From JBFFSQ01 sp041572275 (lineage in GTDB: Bacteria > Pseudomonadota > Gammaproteobacteria > SZUA-229): a DNA stretch of 23,352 nucleotides. The notes beneath the pieces are model-generated. The model was not told where the DNA came from, ran no database searches, and saw only the letters and a program-made list of their open reading frames with translations. Where the stretch lies: positions 1 to 23,352 of the forward strand of contig JBFFSQ010000024.1 in the NCBI GenBank assembly GCA_041572275.1, in the 5' to 3' direction. Shown in pieces: positions 7,745-16,341 of this stretch (position 1 is the first letter of the stretch; each line of letters starts with the position of its first letter). The translations under genes and the position numbers were made by a program.

Positions 7745-10032
7745 TCAGCCCTCTGAGTTGGTCCGGAACCAGTTAAAAACGGTAATTCTACCGCACCTGA
7801 GCAACCTTTATCAGTACTGCCGCCGGTTTCAGGGTCAATCCACTGTTTGACGACAGCTTCCGGCATATCCAGCTGCAGATCTCGAGCAGGAATATTTGCC
7901 ATCAAGTGTGTCCATAACCTGAGTGCACCAGAAGCTCCGGTCAGGCCTGTGCTCTGGTTATCATCACGCCCTACCCAGACCACGGCCAGGCGGTCATCTG
8001 AAAAACCGGCAAACCAGCTATCCCTAAAATCATCTGAGGTTCCGGTTTTACCTGCCACTTGCAGGTTAAGCTGATGCTTTAGTGATCGTGCCGTACCCTC
8101 CTGGGTTACCTGATGCAATGCATAATTGATCAGGTGCACGGCTTGTGAGTCAAGTGTTTGCTCGAGTTTCAACGGATAACGCTGCAAAGGCTCTCCTTCT
8201 GAAGTTGTAACTTCACGTATTGCACGCAAAGGAATATTAAAGCCCCGAGCTGCCAGAGTCTGATACATTGCCGCCACTTCGATAAGACTTAGGTCAAAGG
8301 CACCTAAAGTCATTGAGGGATAGGGCGGTACACGTCGTTCAATCCCGAGTTTTTTGAGTGTCTGAACAATATCAGCTAAACCAACATCCATGCCCAGACG
8401 AACCGTAGGCACATTTCTCGATTCAACCAGCGCTCTATACAGAGGGATATTGCCTTTAAACTCCTTGTCATAATTTTCTGGTTCCCAAATACGACCATCT
8501 CCACCCTGTAATCGCAACGGACTATCATCCAGCATTGTGGCCAAATGGTAACGATCAGGATGCTGTAACGCAGCAAGATAAATTCCTGGCTTGATCAATG
8601 AGCCCACCTGGCGGATAGCATCGGTCGCTCGATTGTAACCGGGGAAGTCTGGATCACGATCCCCTATTAAAGCCTGAATTTCCCCATTTTCTGGTGATAA
8701 CACCACCATAGAGGTCTGTAAAATTTTGGCTTGTGGATGGCTTTGCTCAAGTTGTGGCAATACAGTAGTAACAGAGTTTTCAGCCGCATTCTGAATTAAA
8801 GGATCCAATGTTGTGAAAATTCGCAGACCCTCCGAGCGCAAATCCTCTTCGTCATAATCTTTGTGCAGCTGTTTTTTGACCAGATCAACAAAAGCTGGAT
8901 AACGGTTACCTGAATGTGTCGCTTTTTCAGCAATATTTAATGGCCGATCCTTCAATTGCACATATTGGTTATCTGTTAATACACCCTGCTCACTCATCTG
9001 TAATAACACTTGATTACGTCTGTTCAGAGCACGTTCAGGATGTCGGCGTGGGTCATACCAGGAAGCCCCCTTAACTAGTCCGACGAGTAACGCAATCTGA
9101 TCGTGACTTAGTTGATTTAGATGTTTGCCGAAATAGAAGTAACTGGCGAGAGAAAAACCATGAATACCCTTGGCACCATCCTGCCCCAGGTATACTTCGT
9201 TAATATAAGTCTCCAGTATTAAAGCTTTGTCGTAGTGGATCTCAAGCAACATTGCCATTATGGCTTCATTCAGTTTACGCCAGAGACTTCTTTCCGATGA
9301 CAGGAATAAGTTCTTAACTAATTGCTGGGTTAAGGTACTACCACCCTGTACTGTTCCACCAGCAGATAAATTAGCCACTAGCGCTCGTGCAATAGAGCGA
9401 GGATCAACGCCCCAGTGCTGGTAAAATCGGCGGTCTTCAACAGCGAGTAAGGCCAGCACCAGATAATTGGGAACATCTTTAAGCTTGATAAGTTGGCGGT
9501 CTTCCTGTTGCGTAGGGTATATACCTGCAATGCGCACCGGTTCCAGTCGTACCAGGCTCAGAGCTTTATGGCTATACAACTCATAAAGACCATAGATTTG
9601 ACCATTTGCAAAATCAATTCTCAGGCTCTGGCCTTGCTGTAAGCCATCCCAGAAGTGAAATTCTCGAGTGATCAGCTCAAAATGTCGACCTTGCCATTGT
9701 CGATATTGACCCGCACGCGCAGGAATACCATCAACTTTTTTATAACCCAGAACAATAAGTTCATCCTCAAAAGCACGAGCGGATAATTGCTTTCCTTCGA
9801 ATAACTCGAGGGGTCTCGCATACACATGAGACGGCAGTGACCATAAGCTACCCTGAAAACGACTGGTTATTTTGATATCAAGATAAATAACATAGATAAC
9901 GCCAACTACTAGCGATAGCAATATAAAACTGATCAGATACCGATTCTGATACCAACGTCGCTGTTGTTCTTGCTGTTGTTGATTGCCGCGAGATGGCTTA
10001 GCAGTTTTGTGAGGTGATTTTTTTTTGGCCAT
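7696..10032 (-). CDS. mrcB: Penicillin-binding protein 1B, bifunctional class A PBP
   Basis: This inner-membrane peptidoglycan synthase polymerises lipid II and crosslinks the strands in the periplasm. At 778 residues it lacks the longer E. coli cytoplasmic tail. The order is: basic cytoplasmic tail (1-30), one transmembrane helix (about 31-52), and the UB2H regulatory domain (about 66-170). The GT51 glycosyltransferase follows, with catalytic E199 in VEDRRF, GGSTLTQQLVKN (230-241) and E256. The transpeptidase has the active serine in SLIK (478-481), SRN (538-540) and KTG (662-664). The presence of UB2H marks PBP1B rather than PBP1A and is the docking site for Lpo-type activators, consistent with the overlapping TPR lipoprotein. 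It is the first gene of the mrcB-lipoprotein-yoaA-tsaB unit, with an extended -10 promoter upstream. Confidence 0.96.
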   Translation of the reverse strand: MAKKKSPHKTAKPSRGNQQQQEQQRRWYQNRYLISFILLSLVVGVIYVIYLDIKITSRFQGSLWSLPSHVYARPLELFEGKQLSARAFEDELIVLGYKKVDGIPARAGQYRQWQGRHFELITREFHFWDGLQQGQSLRIDFANGQIYGLYELYSHKALSLVRLEPVRIAGIYPTQQEDRQLIKLKDVPNYLVLALLAVEDRRFYQHWGVDPRSIARALVANLSAGGTVQGGSTLTQQLVKNLFLSSERSLWRKLNEAIMAMLLEIHYDKALILETYINEVYLGQDGAKGIHGFSLASYFYFGKHLNQLSHDQIALLVGLVKGASWYDPRRHPERALNRRNQVLLQMSEQGVLTDNQYVQLKDRPLNIAEKATHSGNRYPAFVDLVKKQLHKDYDEEDLRSEGLRIFTTLDPLIQNAAENSVTTVLPQLEQSHPQAKILQTSMVVLSPENGEIQALIGDRDPDFPGYNRATDAIRQVGSLIKPGIYLAALQHPDRYHLATMLDDSPLRLQGGDGRIWEPENYDKEFKGNIPLYRALVESRNVPTVRLGMDVGLADIVQTLKKLGIERRVPPYPSMTLGAFDLSLIEVAAMYQTLAARGFNIPLRAIREVTTSEGEPLQRYPLKLEQTLDSQAVHLINYALHQVTQEGTARSLKHQLNLQVAGKTGTSDDFRDSWFAGFSDDRLAVVWVGRDDNQSTGLTGASGALRLWTHLMANIPARDLQLDMPEAVVKQWIDPETGGSTDKGCSGAVELPFLTGSGPTQRAECKSRTLMERLKGFFD

Positions 10033-10047
10033 AATGCTATTGGTCAG

Positions 10048-10062
10048 TTCACAGTCTGTGAA
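10048..10062. promoter_or_regulatory. Perfect dyad over the predicted mrcB start site, candidate operator
   Basis: TTCACAG-T-CTGTGAA is a perfect 7+1+7 inverted repeat. It directly abuts, and shares one base with, the predicted extended -10 box of mrcB, so it covers the expected transcription start. It is too short and lacks a T-run for a terminator. No regulator can be assigned: it is not a LexA box, whose half-sites have the opposite orientation and wider spacing. Confidence 0.45.
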
Positions 10063-10070
10063 TCATAACA
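10062..10070 (-). promoter_or_regulatory. Extended -10 promoter for the mrcB operon
   Basis: On the minus strand the sequence is TGTTATGAT: the TGn extension followed by TATGAT, five of six matches to the sigma-70 consensus. It lies about 30 bases before the mrcB ATG. There is no good -35 at 17 bases; TTGACG occurs 13 bases upstream, which is too close. Extended -10 promoters can work without a -35. Confidence 0.45.
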
Positions 10071-10090
10071 AGTTAGCTTCCGTCAAAACG

Positions 10091-10122
10091 GGATTCGATT
10101 GGCATTTTAATTATCCGAATCC
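10091..10122 (-). other. Hairpin in the der-mrcB gap
   Basis: GGATTCG (10091-10097) and CGAATCC (10116-10122) form a perfect 7-base-pair stem around an 18-base loop, 27 bases after the der stop. On the minus strand it is followed by CGTTTTGACGG, which has only a short T-run. It could be a weak terminator for der or part of the mrcB control region. The evidence is insufficient to choose. Confidence 0.25.
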
Positions 10123-10148
10123 ATTAATCAGGCCAGCATCAAATGCTC

Positions 10149-11561
10149 TTAGGAACTTCGTCTTTTGGATTGCTTCTGATTTTTTTTTGTCCGCTTAATC
10201 ATACGCTGTTTATGTTTAACCTGACGATCAGTGAGTATATTTTTCCGTCCGGAAAAAGGATTAGCCCCAGTTTTAAACTCAAGCCGCATAGGAGTTCCAC
10301 GAAGCTTTAAAGCATCGATAAAAACATTGGTCAGGTAACGCTTGTAAGCTGCAGGAACCAGATCAGTCTGGTTCCCATGAATGACTATAACAGGCGGGTT
10401 TTTGCCCCCTTGATGCGCATAACGAAGCTTGATACGACGACCATGCACCAGAGGCAACTGATGAGCCTGAGTCGCCTGTTCCAGAATTCGAGTCAGATCA
10501 GGTGTTGATAAATCACGGGTCGCTGAAGCATATGCCTTATCAATGGCTTGATACAGATTTCCAACACCGGAACCATGCAAAGCAGAGATATAGAAAATTT
10601 CAGCAAAATTTATAAACACCAGACGCCTTTCCAGGGCTTCTTTAATCTGACGCTTATCATAATCACTCATGCCATCCCATTTATTGATGACCAACACCAG
10701 TGCTCGCCCTGAATCAATGACATAACCCAGTAATTGTAAATCCTGATCGGTAATCCCTTCCTTGGCATCAATCAGCTGAATCACTACATTAGCCTGATCA
10801 ATAGCCTGTAACGTCTTAATAACACTAAATTTTTCGACCGCTTCCTTCACTTTTTTTCTGCGCCTGACGCCTGCAGTATCGATCAGTGTGTACTGCTTGT
10901 TATCATGCTCAAAGGGAATAAAAATACTGTCACGGGTCGTGCCTGGCATATCCATAACCACCACACGCTCCTCACCAAGCATACGATTAACCAATGTAGA
11001 TTTACCAACATTAGGTTTACCAACCATAGCCACCTTGATACCTGGGGCATCTTCGGTCTGCACATCCCAGTCTGACCAATCAGATAACAGTGAATCGACC
11101 AGTTGACTAATACCACGATTATGGGCAGCGGAAACCGAATACATGTCTGCAAAACCCAGGGTATAAAAGTCAGCCTGAGCTCGATTCAGGTCTACACCAT
11201 CGATCTTATTCAGAACCAGATGCACTGTTTTACCCAATTTACGAATTTGGGTGGCGATGACCTCATCAGCAGCCGTCAGCCCAGCACGGGCATCTACCAG
11301 AAACATGACAATATTGGCTTCTTCGATGGCCAACAAGGTCTGTTGGGCCATGCGTTCATCCAGTTCTTCTGACTCACCACTGAGTCCACCGGTATCGATG
11401 ACTATATAGGGTCGATGCTGGTACAGACCATGTCCGTATTTTCTATCTCGGGTCAGACCTGGAAAATCAGCCACCAGGGCATCACGGGATTTAGTGAGGA
11501 CATTAAACAATGTCGATTTTCCAACATTCGGTCGTCCAACAAGGGCAATTACGGGAAGCAT
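10149..11561 (-). CDS. der: Ribosome biogenesis GTPase Der (EngA)
   Basis: Der is a tandem-GTPase factor required for 50S subunit assembly. The first P-loop GRPNVGKS is at 9-16 with DFPGLTRDR as its switch region and NKID near 118-121. The second P-loop GKPNVGKS is at 181-188 with DMPGTTRDS and a later NKWD. A KH-like domain and a very basic tail rich in Lys and Arg follow. The ATG at 11561 gives MLPVIALVGRPNVGKS, matching the E. coli N-terminus (MVPVVALVGRPNVGKS), and a 470-residue product. An in-frame TTG 11 codons upstream would add a non-conserved stretch and is rejected. The gene is separated from the upstream DUF945 gene by a terminator, so it probably has its own promoter or relies on readthrough. 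No clear promoter is visible. Confidence 0.96.
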   Translation of the reverse strand: MLPVIALVGRPNVGKSTLFNVLTKSRDALVADFPGLTRDRKYGHGLYQHRPYIVIDTGGLSGESEELDERMAQQTLLAIEEANIVMFLVDARAGLTAADEVIATQIRKLGKTVHLVLNKIDGVDLNRAQADFYTLGFADMYSVSAAHNRGISQLVDSLLSDWSDWDVQTEDAPGIKVAMVGKPNVGKSTLVNRMLGEERVVVMDMPGTTRDSIFIPFEHDNKQYTLIDTAGVRRRKKVKEAVEKFSVIKTLQAIDQANVVIQLIDAKEGITDQDLQLLGYVIDSGRALVLVINKWDGMSDYDKRQIKEALERRLVFINFAEIFYISALHGSGVGNLYQAIDKAYASATRDLSTPDLTRILEQATQAHQLPLVHGRRIKLRYAHQGGKNPPVIVIHGNQTDLVPAAYKRYLTNVFIDALKLRGTPMRLEFKTGANPFSGRKNILTDRQVKHKQRMIKRTKKNQKQSKRRSS

Positions 11562-11603
11562 GTTAAATATTCGGCCAGTAAGGTTAAGGATCAAAATACA
11601 AAA

Positions 11604-11626
11604 GGGCCAGCTAAAATTGCTGGCCC
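11604..11626 (-). terminator. Rho-independent terminator after the DUF945 gene
   Basis: On the minus strand GGGCCAGC pairs with GCTGGCCC in a perfect 8-base-pair GC-rich stem with a 7-base AT loop, and TTTTGTATTTT follows. It lies between the DUF945 stop (11658) and the der start (11561), so it cuts off der from upstream transcription at least in part. Confidence 0.85.
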
Positions 11627-11657
11627 CTTACTATTCTACCTGAAAATTCCGCTTCTG

Positions 11658-13103
11658 CTAGTTCCCAGGTGGTGGAGCCATCTGAGACATGAGCTGCGAC
11701 ATGACATCAACGGACTGATTGTTCATCACCATCTCGCCGTTGTGTAAACTGATCTGGCTGCTGTATATACCATCTTCAAATACCAGCCAGTTTTCGCTAA
11801 GTAGTCCACGCAGATTTTCATTTACTTTCTGGTCCATGGGAACATTTGACTCCGCACGTCGACTTTGACTGCTACCAGCTACAGCCTGTTGTGCTTCAGC
11901 TGCATTTAGCTGCCATTCAACCATTTTCAGCATCAGTGGCTTATCAACATCTACCGCGACATCGAGGTTGATCGCGTTGAATAAAAACATTGGATCAGCT
12001 GGCGAATTCGCATCCAATCCACTTATCGAAAATTCCATCTGTGCCTGCATGCCACCAAGTTCACTTTCAATACTTAAAGGATCAATACGAATTTCAGCTT
12101 GATTAAACAGATCAGGGAGCAGTGTCATCATTTGCCCCATCATCATGGCATTCACCTGTTCAGGTGGTAGGCCTGACTTAAGATTCGAATCCATTTCTTC
12201 TTGTAAAGATTGAATATTCCTGATCGCCTGTGCATTTAAACCATTCATGGTTAAATTAAAGGCAATGGGACCAAAACGTGAGTTATCCAGCAATATTTCA
12301 CGAGCATTTAACATCAGCTCAGAATTAATCAATACTCCCTGCTCTGAACTAACTGAACGCAAGGTCAGATTATTGACCGCAAACTGATCTTCAGGTGACT
12401 GGAACTCAAGTTTCCTCAATGAAATTACTGAGTCACCGATGAGCATATCATTCTGCCCCATTTTTCCTGAATAACTGAATCTCAGACCACGATTATTCAT
12501 ATTTTCGTCGGAAGTGGTCACAATAAATTGTGAAACCTGTCCTTCACCTGAGATACTGGCTTCTGCTGCTGAGTAAAGTGTATTCATAACCAGTCCATTG
12601 GATTGGATATTCATGGGACCACTTTCAAGTTCAAAAACAGCATTTATTGCGGGAACATATGCCTGGGACTGCACATTAGCCGAAAAATCGATGATGTTTT
12701 GATAAATCAGTGCTGAGCTTCCAGGAAATAATTTATTAAATACAGCCTCGGCGCTTGCAGGTGTGAGCATCTTCCCTTTGACAACCGCAGCGACTAAAGG
12801 CGATTTACCCTGGTTTAATAAACCTAGATACAGAGGGCCATGTATAACCTCTTCCTTGAACTGCAGGGTCAGGGGATAATTGGGAATACGTGTTTCAAGT
12901 ATGACATCTGATGAGAAAAATCCACGTTCGTAAGAAACGACCTGCACATTGGCCTGCATCATATCAGACATCTTCTGAATCATGGCCGTGTAATCATTCT
13001 TGATCTTGAATCCTAACGCGATAGGGCTCACAGCGATTACAACCAGTAGCAGGACCATGATCCACAGGAGTATTTCTGCCAGACTTATTCGTTTAGTACT
13101 CAT
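11658..13103 (-). CDS. DUF945 (YdgA-family) membrane-anchored protein of unknown function
   Basis: The protein has 481 residues: a short cytoplasmic start, one transmembrane helix (about 10-31) and a long periplasmic part without cysteine motifs. Recognition rests on family features shared with E. coli YdgA. These are the YERGFFSSDVILE segment after the helix (YHRGVFSSQLQL in YdgA), the HGPLYLG segment (HGPFPL in YdgA), and a C-terminus with NGEMVMNNQSVD followed by a Pro-rich end. The biochemical function of the family is not established. The ATG at 13103 has a good Shine-Dalgarno sequence (AAGGA five bases upstream). A 150-base AT-rich leader and a strong terminator make it a single-gene unit lying between bamB and der, which are neighbours in E. 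coli. Confidence 0.85.
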   Translation of the reverse strand: MSTKRISLAEILLWIMVLLLVVIAVSPIALGFKIKNDYTAMIQKMSDMMQANVQVVSYERGFFSSDVILETRIPNYPLTLQFKEEVIHGPLYLGLLNQGKSPLVAAVVKGKMLTPASAEAVFNKLFPGSSALIYQNIIDFSANVQSQAYVPAINAVFELESGPMNIQSNGLVMNTLYSAAEASISGEGQVSQFIVTTSDENMNNRGLRFSYSGKMGQNDMLIGDSVISLRKLEFQSPEDQFAVNNLTLRSVSSEQGVLINSELMLNAREILLDNSRFGPIAFNLTMNGLNAQAIRNIQSLQEEMDSNLKSGLPPEQVNAMMMGQMMTLLPDLFNQAEIRIDPLSIESELGGMQAQMEFSISGLDANSPADPMFLFNAINLDVAVDVDKPLMLKMVEWQLNAAEAQQAVAGSSQSRRAESNVPMDQKVNENLRGLLSENWLVFEDGIYSSQISLHNGEMVMNNQSVDVMSQLMSQMAPPPGN

Positions 13104-13253
13104 GTTTTTCCTTAAGTCACTTAGTTATTAAAATTAATTAGAGTATAGGCGAAATATATAATATCGTCTCTGTTACTTATGTAACCACAATTTGTATTAC
13201 GAGAGTAAGTCAGATCAATATTTTTTATCGTTATAGCCGTATATAAAACCCAT

Positions 13254-14396
13254 TTAGTTATCAAGTATAAGCTGAAAAGCCGAGACAGTACCGTCACGAT
13301 CCTGAACATATACACGATCACCTTTTACAACTGGCGGCACAATTATTCCAGAATCATCAACCAATGTTCGCGCTATAAAATGACCATCATATTGTGACAG
13401 CCAATGTATGTAACCCTGATTATCTGCGACCACCAATGCATCACTCATAGCAACAGGTAAAGTAATTTGTCGAGCCTTTAGTTTTTCCTGTTTCCAAATA
13501 GTTGCACCATTATTTCTATCCAACGCCCAGATGTGATCACGCTCATCTGAAGTAAACAAATAAGAACCACTCAGTTCAACACCTGAGACAATAGACATTT
13601 TCCTGCTCCACGACAGCTGACCTCGACGCACATCAATGGCTACAACTCGGCCCTGATAACTTCCCATATAAAGCACACCATCTCTGATTACTGCCTGACC
13701 ATCTATATCAACAATTCGCTCTAGTTCGGTTCTCCCTGTTGGAACTGCAACAGCCACATCTAAAAGAGCACGTCCATCTGTAGCGTCTAGTACAACTAAC
13801 CGGCCATTATCCAGCCCACTGTAGATACGTCCAAAACTAATGACAGGTTGACTGGTACCACGTAACGACAGAGCTGGAACATCACGTTTAAATGTCCAAA
13901 CTTGTGTACCACTATCTGTGGTTAGTGCACTAATTGCACCATCAACACCACGAACTATAATATGATGATCAGTAAGTACAGGTGGAGTCAGCACTTCACT
14001 CGCTATATCCTTTCGCCAATTCACCTTACCATCACGTGCTAACGAAATCAGCTCACCTGCCCGACTGGTAACAAAATAATTAGACTGATCACCTCCAACA
14101 CCACCGCTGAGCACAACATCGAGATCTGTAGTCCATAACTTTTGCCCATCATTAAGACTGATTGCTGTAACAACACCACTACGGTCAGCCACAACCAGAC
14201 GGTCATCAAGCAACAATGGAAACAGTTTCAAATACTGTTGTTGGACACCAGAACCGGTAGATGTATGCCACAGTTTAATAATCTTTGCAGAAGCATCAAA
14301 GTCGACCAGTTCTGCAGGTGGCTCGGTGTTATCTTGATCACCGCTACAGGCCGCAAGCAAGGCGAATAACGACAGGAACAGAAATTTTTTGATCAT
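13254..14396 (-). CDS. bamB: Outer-membrane assembly lipoprotein BamB
   Basis: BamB is the beta-propeller lipoprotein of the BAM complex that inserts beta-barrel proteins in the outer membrane. A signal peptide ends in the lipobox LAAC with the lipidated cysteine at 17. The mature part consists of PQQ-type propeller repeats with recurring patterns such as DGQKLWTTDL, SGTQVWTFKRD, RGQLSWSRKM and NGATIWKQE, each about 40 residues apart. At 380 residues the length is close to E. coli BamB (392). Its start overlaps the yfgM stop by four bases, as is usual for this pair. It is the last gene of the ndk-to-bamB run; a 150-base gap follows before the DUF945 gene. No obvious terminator is seen in that gap. 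Confidence 0.95.
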   Translation of the reverse strand: MIKKFLFLSLFALLAACSGDQDNTEPPAELVDFDASAKIIKLWHTSTGSGVQQQYLKLFPLLLDDRLVVADRSGVVTAISLNDGQKLWTTDLDVVLSGGVGGDQSNYFVTSRAGELISLARDGKVNWRKDIASEVLTPPVLTDHHIIVRGVDGAISALTTDSGTQVWTFKRDVPALSLRGTSQPVISFGRIYSGLDNGRLVVLDATDGRALLDVAVAVPTGRTELERIVDIDGQAVIRDGVLYMGSYQGRVVAIDVRRGQLSWSRKMSIVSGVELSGSYLFTSDERDHIWALDRNNGATIWKQEKLKARQITLPVAMSDALVVADNQGYIHWLSQYDGHFIARTLVDDSGIIVPPVVKGDRVYVQDRDGTVSAFQLILDN

Positions 14397-15037
14397 GCAG
14401 ATGGCTCTGAAGGAGTGGTCGGCCCCAGATCATCACGTTTTAGGCGTAACCATTGACTCGCCTGAACACCTGAATTCAAGAGTGCTTTATCATAAGCCAC
14501 ACGTGCTTGCTCAAGATCACCTTGGGCAACATACAAATCACCCTTTAGCTCTTCATACATTGCAGCATAACTTTGAGGATAATCAACTTGTGCCAGAGCC
14601 AGTGCCTTATCAATATTATTGTTAGCAAACAAAAGACGCATCAGCCGTAATCGAGCAATGTGCTGCAATTCAGGTTGTGCCGAATGATCAATAATCCATT
14701 GTAGATTTTTACTGGCATTCTCAAAGTCACCGACCTTCAATTGCTGCTTGGCTGCCAGTAAAGCAGACATACTAGCGTAAGGTGTGTCAGCATAGCTATC
14801 AAACAATGTTTCTACTTTCTGTTGTACGTCAGAGGCCACTTCAGAATCCGATAACGTAACCATGGAGTAGAATATAGCGCCAGCCTCATTAGCATGTTGG
14901 ATTTTATATTGACCGTAGAAGCGAATCCCAACGATCACCGCCACACCGAGAATAACACCAGCAATTACTGTGCTCGCGTTTTCTTTCCACCATTTTTTTA
15001 ATGCTTCTACTTGTTGTTCTTCAGTTTCAAAATCCAT
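14393..15037 (-). CDS. yfgM: YfgM, TPR-like membrane-anchored periplasmic protein
   Basis: YfgM is a bitopic inner-membrane protein. In E. coli it associates with the Sec translocon and the chaperone PpiD and is thought to help hand over secreted proteins. The 214-residue product has a short cytoplasmic start rich in Glu, EALKKWWKEN (11-20), a transmembrane helix (about 22-40), and a helical TPR-like periplasmic domain with the pattern YEELKGDLYVAQGDLEQARVAYDKAL near the end. The ATG at 15037 is chosen because TTGGGG precedes it by nine bases and the protein then begins like E. coli YfgM. A TTG five codons upstream is the alternative. It lies 15 bases after hisS and overlaps bamB by four, the usual order. 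Confidence 0.9.
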   Translation of the reverse strand: MDFETEEQQVEALKKWWKENASTVIAGVILGVAVIVGIRFYGQYKIQHANEAGAIFYSMVTLSDSEVASDVQQKVETLFDSYADTPYASMSALLAAKQQLKVGDFENASKNLQWIIDHSAQPELQHIARLRLMRLLFANNNIDKALALAQVDYPQSYAAMYEELKGDLYVAQGDLEQARVAYDKALLNSGVQASQWLRLKRDDLGPTTPSEPSA

Positions 15038-15052
15038 GGATTTAAACCCCAA

Positions 15053-16324
15053 TTACTTCTCTAACCATTCACGTAAAACTGAAACTATTTCAGTTTGATT
15101 GATTGTTTTCTGATCTATCTGCTGACGCAGATGCTTAAGTGATACCGTGTTGTTATTCACTTCATCTTCACCCAGAATAAGTGCAACACGGGCATTACTT
15201 TTATCTGCCTTTTTCATCTGGCTTTTAAAACCACCACCACCACAGTTAACCTGTAAAGTTAAAGCCGGCCATTGATTGCGTATTTGCTCTGCCAGAATCA
15301 GCCCATGAAACTCTGCCTGCTCACCCTGTAACGCTAAATACACATCAAGTCCATCATCAACTTCAACCCCCTGATCTTCCATTAATGAAAGCAGACGCTC
15401 AATACCCATGGCGAAACCAGCAGCTGTAGTTGCTCGGCCACCCAACTGCTCAACCAGGCCATCATAACGACCACCTGCACACACGGTTCCCTGGGCGCCT
15501 AATTCGTCCGTTACCCATTCAAATACAGTTTTACAATAATAATCTAATCCACGCACGAGACGTGTATTGATTGTAAACTCAATACCCAGTCGAGTTAATT
15601 GTGCTTTTAACTGATCAAAATGATCAAGTGATTCCTGATCAAGATAATCCATCAACTTTGGTGCCGCCTCAATCAAGGTCTGCATACCAGGGTTTTTACT
15701 GTCCAGGATTCTTAACGGGTTTGATTCCAGACGCCTGAGACTATCCTCGTCAAGCTCAGACCTATGCTCATTAAGATAAGCCACGAGTATATCGCGATAG
15801 CGTGCACGAGACTCATTACTACCCAGGGTATTGAGTTCGAGTCGGATGTTTTTTAAATTGAGCGCCTTCCAGAGGCGAGCTGTCATCAGAATGAGTTCCG
15901 CATCGATATCTGGTCCAGCCATACCAAAGGTTTCAACACCAATCTGATGAAACTGTCTGTAACGACCTTTTTGAGGTCGTTCATGTCTAAACATTGGCCC
16001 CATGTACCAAAGGCGTTGTTGCTGATTATGAAGAAGACCATGTTGAATACCGGCACGAACACAACTCGCCGTACCTTCTGGTCGCAGGGTCAAGCTATCA
16101 CCATTGCGATCATCAAAGGTATACATCTCTTTTTCAACAATATCAGTCACTTCACCAATGGAGCGACAAAAAAGATCCGTAGATTCGACGATCGGCATAC
16201 GGATTTCACGATATCCGTATGACTGTATGGTTGTTCGAACAGTATCTTCAAAATACTGCCACAAACTAGATTGACCAGGCAGTATGTCGTGCATACCTCG
16301 AATTGATTGTATTTTTGCAGCCAT
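15053..16324 (-). CDS. hisS: Histidyl-tRNA synthetase
   Basis: This is a class II enzyme that charges tRNA-His in the cytoplasm. At 423 residues it is almost identical in length to E. coli HisS (424). The N-terminus has the typical IRGMHDILP (8-16). Motif 2 is FRHERPQKGRYRQFHQ (112-127), the histidine-specific signature LVRGLDYY is at 256-263, AGGRYDGL is near 283-290, and motif 3 is GFAMGIERLL (303-312). A C-terminal anticodon-binding domain follows. The ATG start lies 17 bases after the rodZ stop. In E. coli ispG sits between rodZ and hisS; here it is absent. The Shine-Dalgarno sequence is weak, which suggests coupling to rodZ. Confidence 0.97.
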   Translation of the reverse strand: MAAKIQSIRGMHDILPGQSSLWQYFEDTVRTTIQSYGYREIRMPIVESTDLFCRSIGEVTDIVEKEMYTFDDRNGDSLTLRPEGTASCVRAGIQHGLLHNQQQRLWYMGPMFRHERPQKGRYRQFHQIGVETFGMAGPDIDAELILMTARLWKALNLKNIRLELNTLGSNESRARYRDILVAYLNEHRSELDEDSLRRLESNPLRILDSKNPGMQTLIEAAPKLMDYLDQESLDHFDQLKAQLTRLGIEFTINTRLVRGLDYYCKTVFEWVTDELGAQGTVCAGGRYDGLVEQLGGRATTAAGFAMGIERLLSLMEDQGVEVDDGLDVYLALQGEQAEFHGLILAEQIRNQWPALTLQVNCGGGGFKSQMKKADKSNARVALILGEDEVNNNTVSLKHLRQQIDQKTINQTEIVSVLREWLEK

Positions 16325-16341
16325 AAAATCTAACTTAAAAA

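Noticed and set aside
11562..11594. Longer der with TTG start
   Set aside because: Eleven extra residues do not match Der proteins, whose N-terminus begins directly before the first GTPase motif.
13171..13194. Dyad GTTAC-TTAT-GTAAC in the leader of the DUF945 gene as an operator
   Set aside because: Five-base arms in an AT-rich region are too short to distinguish from chance without comparison to relatives.
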